Assembly (NCBI GenBank): GCA_963576725.1
Contig: OY755240.1
Span: forward strand, 64,320,412 to 64,384,411
Reading direction: 5' to 3'
Source of the DNA: Azorinus chamasolen
Lineage: Eukaryota > Mollusca > Bivalvia > Cardiida > Solecurtidae
DNA length: 64,000 nucleotides
Part shown: piece by piece, positions 50,301-59,652 of the stretch
Layout: each line of letters opens with the position of its first letter
How positions within the stretch are numbered: position 1 is the stretch's first letter
Translations under genes and position numbers: made by a program
The notes under the pieces: model-generated
Databases searched by the model: none
Seen by the model: only the letters and a program-made list of their open reading frames with translations
What the model was told of the DNA's origin: nothing

Positions 50301-53300
50301 AGTCGGGTCCACTCACATTTTGTCAATACATGCATGTATTTAATTGCAAGCTCGATTTCTTTTAAAAAAAATATGTTACAGGGTGGAACTTTAACAAAAT
50401 GACAAGCTTGTTCGAATCCGAAGATGAAACCATATTTGATGTCTTCCGCAAACATCTTCCAACGCTCTTGCCGACATATCCACAAGAACGACTGGACTAC
50501 ATCGCCAGGGAAGCTGCTATGGGCACCCATATTTTGATAACGGAAGAGATCATGCAGCATATCATTGGCTACGGATTGAAAGGTCTGAAGTCATTAGTTG
50601 TATATATGGATATTGAGCTCGGCCAACTCCTCTGATGGTATTCATTAGAATCGGATTGTCCGTCTGTCTGTGTCACTCTTTTACGTGCAGTTGCCAGCTT
50701 TTTCGTTGTCTTATATCTCACTATCCACTGTAGCTATTTGCATGGAATTGTATATACATATAGAGCTTGCTCTAGTTTCTACCAGTATCAAAACATGTAA
50801 ACATACGCCGATATAAAAATTCAGCTGATAAATATTCATATGCTTATTTATGCGAATATTCAACAGGGAAATGGTTAATATACAGCAGGTATTAACATCT
50901 AGAATGAACACTTTTTTTAAAAATGACCATGAAACTTAGTACACAAACAAACGCCCCATTGCACTTGATTTCAGATGTCGCCGTCTTCTCTCACAAGTTC
51001 CACTGGCGCCTGTGGGAACATTGCCAGAGCAGTGTAGGATGGCACTCGGATATGATGTCGTCCGGTTTTCTCGGAAATTACGTCAAGAATGCACTGATGG
51101 AATCGAACGTGAGATGCCACACCGGTCTGGAAGTCATGAAACGTTATAGGGACATAATCTCCAGTTTTAAGTTGAGGTAACGTTTCTAAGTTCTTTTAGT
51201 TCTAGAACTGAGACTTGTTTGGTATGACTGCTGTCTGTCTTCGCCGTTGGCCATAACTTTGCCACTTTTAGAATGCCACTGTACAGATAAAGGTGCATAC
51301 ACAAATACTAAAATCGTAATTTCTCCATCAAGCCCTAAACTGTGACCACTTTTTAAAATCATCTCTTCGAGACGAGTCTAAAGAGTGGTCAGTTTAGGGT
51401 TTGGTGGAGAAAAAAGGAGTTCTTGAAAATGATTTTAAATTTACGCATCTTATCTTGGCCGCTGGCCTATGAAACCTTTACATTCACCATTACATATCGA
51501 GGGCTTGGTGCAAAACTATTCTAACTCCTTCACTTTGTGAAGGAGTTAGAATAGTTTTGCACCAAGCCCTCGATATACAACAAAAGTAACTTGGCGTCTC
51601 ATCGATGTTCATTTAGTGTTTGTGTACAGCAGAAAACATAACCAACACGCGCGGCAAATTGCCCAAAAGCTGTTTCATTAGGGTATGTTAGGTGGGATAG
51701 GAATTTTGAGCAGTTTTGGTATGAGGAATGAACTCTTCAGTTGAGAAAGTATAAACCTAATAAAGCAGGCGACGATTGTGTGTTAGCCCATTCCCTTATA
51801 TTGACGCCTTTTGACGCCTCTGTAAATGTCACTTGCGAATCCTTTCTACGCATTTGCAAACAGACCCAGTTCAGACGGCTTCTATTGGATCAGTCTGACC
51901 AGAGTCTGCTCCGTTTGCTTATGAAATATCTAGTTTCTGCCATGGCTAAACATTCCTGTCATTATAAAAATCTAATATTCATATCATTATTTCTTACATG
52001 AATATCCATGAAGTAAAGCAATCAATTTATATATGTACATTACTTCAGATACGAGGAGTATACTGTAATGGCCATTCGAGGATCGGTCATTAATTTCTTA
52101 ATGGAGAAAATGGAGGGCGAACCAGTCACAACCAGTTTCAATGAAGTTGTTCTGGACGAAATTACAACGGAGATCCGCAAATATTTCGACAACATTCTGG
52201 AGGAATTCGTACGATACGAATCCTACTTTGCAACGTCCGATGTGACGTCACTGGAGAAATTATTTGAAAGCATTATGGGTAAGGGCGTGTTCTGGTTCGA
52301 CAATCGGTCTAGCTTTACCTTTTAACCCTTTCCTTCATGTAAACTCCTTTTCACACATTTGCAAACATAGTAGACCCAGATCAGATAGCTCCTAAAGGAG
52401 CCATCTGATCAGGGTCTGCTGTGTTTGCTTACAGAATATAGATCTGATTCTTAGAATCGGTTTCTGTCTGAGCCAAAACATCATGTGTACATATGCCCTC
52501 ATACAAATCAGTTACTACATATGCACGATATCCTTATTCCTTTCATGAATATTGAACAGGGAAAGGGTAAAACATATTGAATATGTTGAGGCGGAGTTAA
52601 CCTTGGGCATATGCAAATGGTCTCAACTCATTACACACAAAACATTTGTCGTCTGTAAAGTCGTCTGCTACCATTTACAAAGTCATCCCTACACCTTTAA
52701 CCATTACAACGCTGAATTCTAAAATGGACTAATCCAAAATTCAAACCGGTCAAGCTTAAGGTGAAATTTTAGATATTTTTCTAAGAAATGTGTAACATAA
52801 CAGTGCAGACACTGATGAGAGGGCTCCTAGAAAGTCCTCTAGGAGTCCTCTCATCTGGGTATTCACTGTTTGCAATGGACATATTAAGTGACTCGTTTCC
52901 CGCATTGTAAGGGTTAAATTTTGCAAGCCAGCGTCCAAACGGTGATTACCTGTACAAAGTGTTTGTATCCAGATGAGATAAGACCTCGCATAATGTGGCG
53001 TCTCATCAGCATCCAAACTTTGACATTGTCATAATTTCCAAGGAAATGAGTTTGAGTTAGATGTTTGTTGCACACTAAATATTACCTAAAGTGCAAAGAG
53101 TTAATCATGTGCTTTTCATGTAATTCATTTTCTTTTAACCCATTCCCTCATATTGACGCCTTATGACGTCTCTGTAAATGTTACCTTCTGAAACCATTGT
53201 GATAGAGCATTTGCTCCATAGGAGCAAATGCTCTATTTATCACAGTAGTTTCAAAACTACACAATTCTAAATTTTACTTTTCTATAGTAAATGCTCCTCT

Positions 53301-56300
53301 TTGGTTGATTTATTCAGAGGTTGGGCCTAAAAATAGCCCATGAGGTAACGGGTTAATCGTTTACTCCATAAATATACTTTTTACGCCTTTGCAAACAGTA
53401 GATCCAGATCAGACGGCTCCTACAGGATCAAGGTCAGCTGTCGCTTTTGACATAAAAATTGTAGAAACCTAGAATCATCTATCACGGTAAAAACTGCTCA
53501 TGTCATTATAAAAAATCATTGAAATGAGAAATCTCGCCTGGATATTCATGAAGTAAAGGATTAACTAACTTAAACAGCAAATTGAAATGCCATATATCAT
53601 GAGCAAACGAAATTCTAGCACGGTCTATTAAGATGCAAAGTCCAAAACTGACTTTACAGTTCAGGGTTGGTGCCTACATGTATAATATGAGTGCGAACAT
53701 AAACCTACTCAAGCTCCAGATTAGTCAGACTTTGACACTCAAAATCTGGCCATTCTGATACCCGAGTAACTAGTTATCTACATGCCAAATTTGATAAAAT
53801 TTAATCTAAGCATAATTGAGAAAATGCTTGAAACTTGAAACTCGTAATCAGACTCAAAAGTTTATAGGCACGAGTCTTGATCTAGAACGCAATAAATAGG
53901 CTTCTTATGAAGAACTGGAATTTATCTGGAAGAATGGCACTCTGATTAGAAATCAACCTGTAGACATATCAGAACGGAATTAAACAGACAAGAATGCTTT
54001 ATAGTAGACCTTGTCCTAAACGGCCATTCATTGAACATAGGAATCTTAAAAAACAGGTGGTTTCTTGATGCAGGGCAAAAGTACAGTAAACCCCCTCTAA
54101 TGCGACCCCTTTATGAATGGAAATAAATGCCTTTAAAAGCTGGTGGTTGCTTAATGCAGGTCGAAAGTCATGCAGAAAGCTCCTGCATTTAAACACCCAG
54201 AATAAATTATGCATCTCTTTATGGTCGCATTAGAGGTGGTTTACTGTAATACAGAAAGCTGCTATATAATCTCCTATATGCGTTACAGACCCATAATTAG
54301 ACCTTGTTGATGGCCGCTTAAGGCAGGTTCTACAGTATTTTCATTTGGGAACTTTGGCTAGTCTGATGTCACAGATTCTGCTAGACAAACATTTCTTATA
54401 CATGTATTTACTACAATATCTAACTGACGGGATCACGAATGAACATTAATGCAGTTTGCTCCTTTAATGCAGGTTGTAGCTTAATGCAGGTCAAAGGTAA
54501 TGCAGAAAGCTCCTATTGGAGCTTTTTATTACTTTTTGTTCTGCATTAAGGGTTTTAACATCTTTTTGTTCAATAAATGAATGGTCGCTTAAGACAGGTT
54601 CTACTGTACAAACGTTTTAGATGTTTGTCAAACATGGAATGTTAAATATTATCTATTTCAATGTTACAGGACCCACAGAGCTCCCATTTATACAACAAAT
54701 ATTTCGTCGTCTAGGATATTACCCAGGTAGGTACATGTAGTTATCTTTATAAAAGGACCACTCTTTGATGCCAAGTGTTGTCTGCTTTGTATTCGCTTTT
54801 TTCAATCGTAAAAGACGGAGCATTTGGTGAATTTTCATTTGCATACTTTGTCTGCTTTTCCCGTTTCAAAACACATTATTGCATAATACAAAGTTTATCC
54901 CTTTGTTCCATCCTTTCCACGCCTTTGCAAACAATAGACTCCGGTCAGACGGTTCCTAAAGGAGCCGTCTGATCAGAGTGTGCCGTTTGTTTATGATATA
55001 GCTGTGATTCTATAGTTTGTGCCATGGCCAAATATTCCTGTGCTATTATAACAATTTAAGTATCATGGGCTCGTTATTTCCATAGAGTAAAGACACTATC
55101 AATAGTGCACCTGTATGACACACTCAAGATTCTTTAACCCTTTTACTATAGCAAAATAATCTAATATTCATGGCATCATTATTTCCGACATGAATATTCA
55201 TGGATGTAAGGTTTAAGGAGCGCCCTCCGGTAAGAGATGTGGATATGAGCAGCGAGTTCTTGTTTTCCAGTTTACTTGGCTACTCCTCGGGATCACAAGC
55301 TGATTTGATAGTTTTTGGAAGATGGGTATTTGTACCATTTTTCGCAAACATGTAATTGTCTGCTCAAACGTTTTTCTTGCTCGTTCAAGTTTCTGACCGA
55401 ATTGCAAATGAAACTACAAACTGTTTGCAAATATCAATCAGGTCGCGTTTAGCACGATAAACGGTTAAAGTATACACAAAGAATAGCTTTGCTCCGCCTA
55501 GTAACCAGTTCCCTAATTCAGTTATACATGAATTTCTCAAAAATGAATATTACTTTTTATAAAGGACACATTTAGAACTCTTGGTTCAGACATTGTAGAT
55601 TCGAATCTGTATGATTCCAAAAGCAAACGGGATAACCCCAGATCAGACGCCTCCTTCTAGGGCCATCTGATGTGGGTCTACTGTTTGCAAAGACTTGCAA
55701 AAGCGTTTGTATGACGGAAAGGGTTAATCGAATGAGTAATAAATCTTGGTCTCGAATTGGAATCGCCTAAGCAAACAGTTTAGATCCAGATGAGCCAAAT
55801 ATGTCGACGTATCATCAGGATCCTAACTGTTCAACACCCTGGATGTATTTATGAGAAGGAAACATTAACTCAAAAGTTCCTACAATTTTTGAAGATGAAA
55901 ACTTTATTTACCGTGGAAAAGCGTTAAACCCTTACCTTCATATAAACCCGTTCCCTCATAGGCTATTTTAAGATCCAACCGCTCTGAATGAATTTACCAA
56001 AAAGGAGCATTAATTACGAGAAAAGGAAAAAATTAGAATTTTGTAATTTGAAACCATTGTGATAAATAGAGCATTTGCTCCTATAGGAGCAAATGCTCTA
56101 TTTATCACAATGATTTCAACAGGTGGCTTTTACAGAGGCATAGAAAGGCGTATTTGTGGAGGAAAGGGGTTAAACGCCTTTAAACGCAGTTGCAAGCAGA
56201 GAAGACCCAGATATAGGAGCCATCTTATCAGGGTCTGCTGTTTGCTTCTTGACATAATACAATGTATGATGTAGATATGAGTCTATTTTTTGTCAAAGCA

Positions 56301-56500
56301 AAATACTCCCTTGAAAAATTTACATTATAAGAATTGAGCTAATAAATATGCATGACGTCATTGTCTTGCATGATTATTGAAAAGGGAAAGGATTAAATGT
56401 TATGTTTAATGCAATAAATTGATTGAATTCATTGATTGTTTCTTTCGTTCCAGAGAACAATGGAAGTGGTGTAGACCAGATCATAGGGACAGGCTTATAG
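47314..56500 (+). CDS. Uncharacterised secreted protein, copy C (8 exons, 404 aa)
   Basis: Exons 47314-47359, 48975-49214, 49894-50085, 50382-50582, 50975-51176, 52049-52278, 54670-54726, 56454-56500; 1215 nt. Leader M-R-T-A-I-L-F-F-G. All junctions GT-AG, same phases as A and B. Exon 5 has lost two codons and gained a Cys in E-H-C-Q, giving three cysteines, so it may differ in disulphide state. Other changes include W-N-F-R-D-M and K-W-V-A-H-K in exon 3. Promoter and 5' UTR are closest to copy A. No stop or frameshift; function unknown. Confidence 0.85.
47445..47663. mobile_element. H2 MITE with H1a-like left end
   Basis: TTAACCCTTTCCTCCATAAA to GAGGGAATGGGTTAA; perfect core GCTCCTATGGAGC. 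The first 35 bp resemble the H1a terminus. Confidence 0.9.
47724..47965. mobile_element. H1b MITE, reverse
   Basis: TTTTATCCTTTCCGCG, perfect core CAGACGGCTCCTATAGGAGCC, right end GAGCGAAATGGGAATTA. Confidence 0.85.
47972..48158. mobile_element. Q element, complete
   Basis: ACAGATAAATGTGCGTAC to TTTCTGGACCTCTG; AATTATCTCTTCGAGACG centre. Confidence 0.9.
48189..48383. mobile_element. H2 MITE, short arms
   Basis: TTAACTCGTTCCCTCCTAC to GGAGGAAACGGGTTAA; core TTTGCTCCATTGGAGCAA with arm bases lost. An H3 fragment follows (48540-48632). Confidence 0.85.
48632..48861. mobile_element. H2 MITE, complete
   Basis: TTAACCCTTTCCTCCACAAA to GAGGGAATGGATTAA; core GCTCCTATAAAGAGC. Confidence 0.9.
48975..49214 (+). 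CDS. Copy C exon 2
   Basis: 240 nt, acceptor TTCTAG, donor GTAGGT. Confidence 0.9.
49260..49439. mobile_element. P3 MITE in intron 2 of C
   Basis: CAGTAAAACCTCTCTATAAC to TAGAGGTTTTACTG; hairpin partly deleted (AACGCTCCTACAGGAGGC). Sits inside the H3 fragment found after exon 2 in all copies. Confidence 0.88.
49508..49739. mobile_element. H1a MITE, unexpanded counterpart of 25085-25680
   Basis: TTAACCCCATACTCCATAAA, core CAGACGGTCCCTGTAGGGAGC, end ATTCATGAAATGTGTTAA. Flanks (GGTCCATTTT left, AACTCGGA.C right) match B. Confidence 0.88.
49894..50085 (+). CDS. Copy C exon 3
   Basis: 192 nt, acceptor TATCCAG, donor GTAAGT; ends D-K-I-F-A. Confidence 0.9.
50382..50582 (+). CDS. Copy C exon 4
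   Basis: 201 nt, acceptor GTTACAG, donor GTCTGA (weaker than A and B). Confidence 0.85.
50583..50974. other. Intron 4 of copy C
   Basis: Contains GTCCGTCTGTCTGTGTCAC and TTTTACGTGCAGTTG, also found near 59830, and an H1 tail at 50785-50878. Confidence 0.55.
50975..51176 (+). CDS. Copy C exon 5 (6-nt deletion)
   Basis: 202 nt. Relative to A/B the N-I-N-S-V-G-W region is shortened to S-S-V-G-W and Tyr243 is replaced by Cys. Confidence 0.88.
51290..51466. mobile_element. Q element, complete
   Basis: ACAGATAAAGGTGCATAC to CTTATCTTGGCCGCTG; ATCTCTTCGAGACG centre. Absent from intron 5 of B. Confidence 0.88.
51494..51576. mobile_element. Perfect 40-bp-arm palindrome with ATAT flanks
   Basis: Arms 51494-51533 and 51537-51576 are fully complementary around a TTT loop. 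CGAGGGCTTGGTGCAAAAC opens and its complement closes. Copy B intron 5 has the uninterrupted CATTACATATAGAACAG. Confidence 0.92.
51784..52020. mobile_element. H2 left piece joined to H1a
   Basis: GCCCATTCCCTTATATTGACG stops at GTCACTTGCG, then H1a (CTTTCTACGCATTTGC, CAGACGGCTTCTATTGG) runs to ATCCATGAAGTAAAG just before exon 6. Confidence 0.7.
52049..52278 (+). CDS. Copy C exon 6
   Basis: 230 nt, acceptor ACTTCAG, donor GTAAGG. E-I-R-K-Y-F-D and F-V-R-Y-E-S are copy-specific. Confidence 0.9.
52322..52571. mobile_element. H1 MITE
   Basis: TTAACCCTTTCCTTCATGTA to TTGAACAGGGAAAGGGTAA; core CAGATAGCTCCTAAAGGAGCC. Confidence 0.88.
52697..52917. mobile_element. H6 MITE, complete
   Basis: TTAACCATTACAACGCTG to CGCATTGTAAGGGTTAA; core GAGGGCTCCTAGAAAGTCC with extra bases, then GGAGTCCTCTCATCTGGG. 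Confidence 0.9.
52955..53035. mobile_element. H3 fragment
   Basis: GTGTTTGTATCCAGATGAGA and GGCGTCTCATCAGCATCC. Confidence 0.6.
53135..53356. mobile_element. H2 MITE, complete
   Basis: TTAACCCATTCCCTCATATT to GAGGTAACGGGTTAA; core GCTCCATAGGAGC. Confidence 0.9.
53353..53564. mobile_element. H1a MITE sharing TTAA with H2
   Basis: TTAATCGTTTACTCCATAAA to TTCATGAAGTAAAGGATTAA; the second hairpin arm is lost. Confidence 0.85.
53565..54002. other. Intron 6 of copy C, no element recognised
   Basis: Starts with AACAGCAAATTGAAATGCCA, paralogous to about 31998-32060 in B intron 6. Confidence 0.5.
54003..54335. mobile_element. P2 MITE split by another P2
   Basis: GTAGACCTTGTCCTAAACGG ... GCAGGGCAAAAGTA is cut, resuming ATACAGAAAGCTGC and ending GGCAGGTTCTACAG. 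Confidence 0.85.
54084..54246. mobile_element. P2 MITE nested, TA duplicated
   Basis: CAGTAAACCCCCTCTAATGC to GAGGTGGTTTACTG, with TA at 54082-54083 and 54247-54248. Its second hairpin arm is mostly deleted. Confidence 0.9.
54455..54607. mobile_element. P2 MITE, left end short
   Basis: GCAGGTTGTAGCTTAATGC, core AAAGCTCCTATTGGAGCTTT, CTTAAGACAGGTTCTACTG. Confidence 0.8.
54670..54726 (+). CDS. Copy C exon 7
   Basis: 57 nt; P-T-E-L-P-F-I-Q-Q-I-F-R-R-L-G. Donor GTAGGT. Confidence 0.9.
54900..55095. mobile_element. H1a MITE, ends decayed
   Basis: CACGCCTTTGCAAACAATAG, core CAGACGGTTCCTAAAGGAGCC, GCCATGGCCAAATATTCC, CATAGAGTAAAG. Confidence 0.8.
55134..55216. mobile_element. H1a mini-element (hairpin deleted)
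   Basis: TTAACCCTTTTACTATAGC fused to TAATATTCATGGCATC and GGATGTAAGGTTTAA; 83 bp. Confidence 0.75.
55217..55539. other. Intron 7 of copy C, little recognised
   Basis: Unique-looking DNA with an H3-like scrap (AACTGTTTGCAAATATC) near 55415. Confidence 0.4.
55540..55727. mobile_element. H1 MITE, reverse, left end lost
   Basis: AAGCAAACGGGATAACCCC, CAGACGCCTCCTTCTAGGG, ending GACGGAAAGGGTTAA. An H3 scrap follows at 55765-55830. Confidence 0.7.
55945..56173. mobile_element. H2 MITE, reverse
   Basis: ACCCGTTCCCTCATAGGC to GGAGGAAAGGGGTTAA; perfect core GCTCCTATAGGAGC. Confidence 0.88.
56170..56396. mobile_element. H1 MITE, abutting H2
   Basis: TTAAACGCCTTTAAACGC, core reduced to CCAGATATAGGAGCC, end AAAGGGAAAGGATTAA. 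Confidence 0.75.
56454..56500 (+). CDS. Copy C exon 8
   Basis: 47 nt, acceptor GTTCCAG; ends I-I-G-T-G-L and TAG. Confidence 0.9.
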
Positions 56501-56606
56501 ACACTGTGCAGACTCGGACGACAGATTAGACTAAACCTTAGACAATGTTCAACCAGAATGATGCATACCTTAAATGTCGAAAATTGATCTGATCTGAAGG
56601 AGAGTT

Positions 56607-56612
56607 ATTAAA
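56607..56612 (+). terminator. Polyadenylation signal of copy C (ATTAAA)
   Basis: GAGTTATTAAAGACTT about 107 nt after the stop. Confidence 0.7.
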
Positions 56613-56703
56613 GACTTAAAAAACATTTTTCTCTAGTTTGTTATACACAAGCCATAGTTTTATATCTTATGGAGATCGCAAGAATACAGTCAGAAAAAAA
56701 TGT

Positions 56704-57115
56704 GTAAAGTAAAATCTGTCTTAACCCTTTCCCTCATATAAGCGTGTATTCACGCGTTTGCAAACAGAGTAGAGGAGCCGTCTGATCAGGGTCTGCTCTG
56801 TTTGCTAATAAAATTTGATATATCTGTTTCTTTAAATTCTAAAATGTCTACAATGTTCCACCTTCCATATTTCTTTAACTATTTTGTTAATGAATATTCA
56901 GTAGGTATTGAAATTTGGTCTAAATGGGTTAAGCGGTCATTTATTGAACATATGAGTGGTATAAAGCAGGTGGTTGCTTAACGCAGGGTAAAAGCAATGC
57001 AGAAAGCTACTATATGAACTTTCTGTATTACTTTTGACCTGCATTAAGCTACCACTTGCCTTACAGACCCATAATTAGACCTCTTGCGATGGCCACTTAA
57101 GACAGATTCTGCTGT
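56704..57115. mobile_element. P2 MITE split by H1b
   Basis: Left end GTAAAGTAAAATCTGTC, right part from GCGGTCATTTATTGAACA to GACAGATTCTGCTGT. The uninterrupted sequence is seen at 63366. Confidence 0.88.
56721..56932. mobile_element. H1b MITE nested at TTAA in P2
   Basis: TTAACCCTTTCCCTCATATA to TCTAAATGGGTTAA; left hairpin arm deleted (GAGTAGAGGAGCCGTC). Confidence 0.9.
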
Positions 57116-57149
57116 CCACACATCTTTGACTTGGTCCATTGCTGTAATC

Positions 57150-57376
57150 TTAATCATTTACTCCATTAATATTCATGTAAGAAATTGAAGCATGAATATT
57201 AATCGGGATTGTTATAAAAGCACATAGACACGGAAAGTTTTGGCCATGGCAGAAACTGTTGAATTATATATATCATAAGCAAACGGAGCAGACGCTGATC
57301 AGACGGCTCCTTCAGGAATAATCTGATCTAGCTTTGCAAAGGCATAGAAAGGCATATTTATGGAGTAAAGGGTTAA
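57150..57376. mobile_element. H1a MITE, reverse
   Basis: TTAATCATTTACTCCATTAA to TGGAGTAAAGGGTTAA; core CAGACGGCTCCTTCAGGA. Confidence 0.9.
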
Positions 57377-57470
57377 TTATCCGATACATCTGTGTAGTCT
57401 GTAGAACCCGCCGATAGCAACCACAGAATGGCAGAATTGAAATATTGCAGAAAACTGCTTTGTCTGTCTT

Positions 57471-57664
57471 AATAACCCTTTCTTCCATAAATGCACCTTT
57501 CTACGCCTCTGATAGTCATATCTTGAAACCATTGTGATAAATAGAGCAAATGCTGTTTATCACAATGGTTTCAACACCACAATTATAACATTTTCCTTAA
57601 TGCTACTTTTCGGTAGATTAATTCAGAGGTTGGGTCTAAAAAGTTTTAGGGGGATTGAGTTAAA
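57471..57664. mobile_element. H2 MITE, shortened
   Basis: AATAACCCTTTCTTCCATAA to GGGGGATTGAGTTAA; GAGCAAATGCTG core. Confidence 0.8.
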
Positions 57665-57811
57665 ACCCCATAAGACTTTACGTAATCGCTGTTGAGTTCT
57701 ATCGTAACATGTTTCTAGATACCTTAGAGAGTTGTTATAGGGAGGGAAAATCAGACATAATTAGCTTGTTTGCAGATCCCCAGATAAGGTGTATTTGGAG
57801 AACTAAACCGT

Positions 57812-57913
57812 TATGCCTCTATCAAACCCTATGTTGTGACCACTCTTTAGAATCGTCACTTTGTGACGATTCTAAAGGTAGGTCGCAACATAGGGTTTGA
57901 TGGAGGCATAAAG
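57812..57913. mobile_element. Q-type perfect hairpin
   Basis: TATGCCTCTATCAAACCC mirrors GGGTTTGATGGAGGCATA; centre CGTCACTTTGTGACG. The outer arms differ from other Q copies. Confidence 0.85.
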
Positions 57914-58064
57914 AAAATACGATGGAAAAAGATGTTTCTGGAGCATTGTTTCGGAAACAGTGACATGCGTTGTTGTAAGGAGGGAATCGTTATTGAGAGG
58001 GCCGTTGTAGGGAGGGAGCACTGTACTCCTTTTCACGCCTTTGAGAGCAGATTAGATTGGTCCG

Positions 58065-58187
58065 AGTTGAGTTCTCAAGCTTTTGATTGGTCAGATTTGA
58101 GCCACAGGCTCAAATCTGACCAATCAAAAACTTGAGAACGAACTCAGACTCAACTAAAAGTTTTATAAGCATGGACCCAGATTAGAC
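58065..58187. mobile_element. N family element
   Basis: GAGTTCTCAAGCTTTTGATTGG, centre GAGCCACAGGCTC, right end ATAAGCATGGACCCAG. A broken H1 piece follows to about 58260. Confidence 0.85.
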
Positions 58188-58280
58188 CAAACTCAGTGTA
58201 TGCTTTATAAAGATCTGATTATCCTACAGATATCTGATCTGGGTCTACTCTATTTTACAAAGGATTCAATTACTTAATGG

Positions 58281-58499
58281 TTAACCCATTACCTCATAGG
58301 CTATTTTTAGACTCAACCTCTGAATAAACCTACCGAAAAGGAGCATTAGCTAGAGAAAAGAGAAGTTTTAGAATTGTATAGTTCTGAAACCATTGAAATA
58401 GAGCATTTCTCATATGGAGCAAATGCTCTATCACAATGGTATCAAGAAGTGATTTTTTGCAGAGGCGTCAATAGGCGTCAATATGAGGGAATGTGTTAA
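58281..58499. mobile_element. H2 MITE, reverse
   Basis: TTAACCCATTACCTCATAGG to GAGGGAATGTGTTAA; core GCATTTCTCATATGGAGC. Confidence 0.9.
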
Positions 58500-58554
58500 T
58501 ATTCGTTCTTATTTTCATGATGTTAACATTTGCGATGTTCTTGCAGTGGTTTAG

Positions 58555-58660
58555 CTAGCGATACGCACTTACGCAATCTGAAAGGTGAAAACTAAGGCCA
58601 AAATGAAACAAAAATCGGAGGCTAAGGGGGTGTTAAACTTTGATGAAGCTTACAAACCTT
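58555..58660. repeat. Dispersed repeat, inverted copy of 9862-9990
   Basis: GATACGCACTTACGCAATCTG, AAAGGTGAAAACTAAGGCC. Confidence 0.65.
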
Positions 58661-58678
58661 GTGTCATATTGTGTAAGC

Positions 58679-58810
58679 TTTAACTCATTCCCTCACAGTG
58701 ACGCCTTTTGAGTCTGTAAAAGTCACCCTTTTGAAATCATTGTGATAAATAGAGCATTCCGAGTAAATACTCAATCATAACAATTTTAAAAACTACTATT
58801 CTAAAGTGTC
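58679..58810. mobile_element. H2 MITE, truncated
   Basis: TTAACTCATTCCCTCACAG, ATCATTGTGATAAATAGAGC, broken core. Replaced after about 58810 by CCTTGGGGAGCATGCCCCTGG. Confidence 0.7.
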
Positions 58811-58944
58811 CTTGGGGAGCATGCCCCTGGACGCCTATAGACACGGTGCGTGCATTACATTTGGATTCAGCTACTCTCCTGTCTTGATAAAAATATATTT
58901 TAAAGCCCGAGGTAACCGTCTGGCTTTTTCAGCCTTAACCAGAG

Positions 58945-59091
58945 TTTCGTTCTCAAGCTTTTGATTGGTCAGGTTTGAGTTCTCAAGCTCTTGATTGGTC
59001 AGATTTAAGCCTTCTTCAGCTCAAATCTGACCAATCAAAAACTTGAGAACGTACTCAGACTCAACTAAAAGTTTTATAAGCATGGACCCAT
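58945..59091. mobile_element. N family element with duplicated left arm
   Basis: TTCTCAAGCTTTTGATTGG and TTCTCAAGCTCTTGATTGG in tandem, centre TAAGCCTTCTTCAGCTC, end AAGCATGGACCCA. Confidence 0.85.
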
Positions 59092-59169
59092 GTTGCAAAA
59101 CAGTCGGCTCAGATTTGCATCTAGTGTAATTTTGACAACTTTCCATTCGATAGAAAGCTTTTGAAAAAA

Positions 59170-59460
59170 ATCTTAAACGGTGTCAACAGCTTTGATCCCG
59201 AGACGCTGCCTTACTCGGCGTCTCATCTGGATCTTAAACTTTGCAATTGCGAGTCGGATAGAGATCAGCCATCTTGGTTAGCTTGTTCCCTGTTTGCTCA
59301 TTCCTTAATCCCCGTAGAAATATATCGAGTATACATACGAGCAACCACTCATCCTAAACCAAGGATAGAACCAGTTGCATCATTCGGATATATGCTCAAC
59401 GCCCTACAATCAGAACCGAAATCTATCTCGCGGCGTCTATGCTGTATGTGAACAGTTTTT
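59170..59460. mobile_element. H3-like element, related to the 36751-37497 unit
   Basis: TTTGATCCCGAGACGCTGCC, ACTCGGCGTCTCATCTGGATC, CAGCCATCTTGGTTAGC. Confidence 0.6.
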
Positions 59461-59652
59461 TTTTTATGTCTGAGACATTTCTCATGATAATGGCAACATG
59501 GATAACATTTGCAAAACGGCTTTTATCAAGATGAGACGCTGGGTTATGATTCGGCTTCCAGTTAGAATCTGAGCTGTTGATACATACATGTAGATAATTT
59601 CTTAAAAGCTTGACCGAAACGAATGTAGGTAAACACTGTAACGTGTCAGCGT

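Noticed and set aside
59161..59451. 96-codon open frame beginning in an H3-like element
   Set aside because: Starts inside repeat DNA related to 36751-37497; no homologous frame there.
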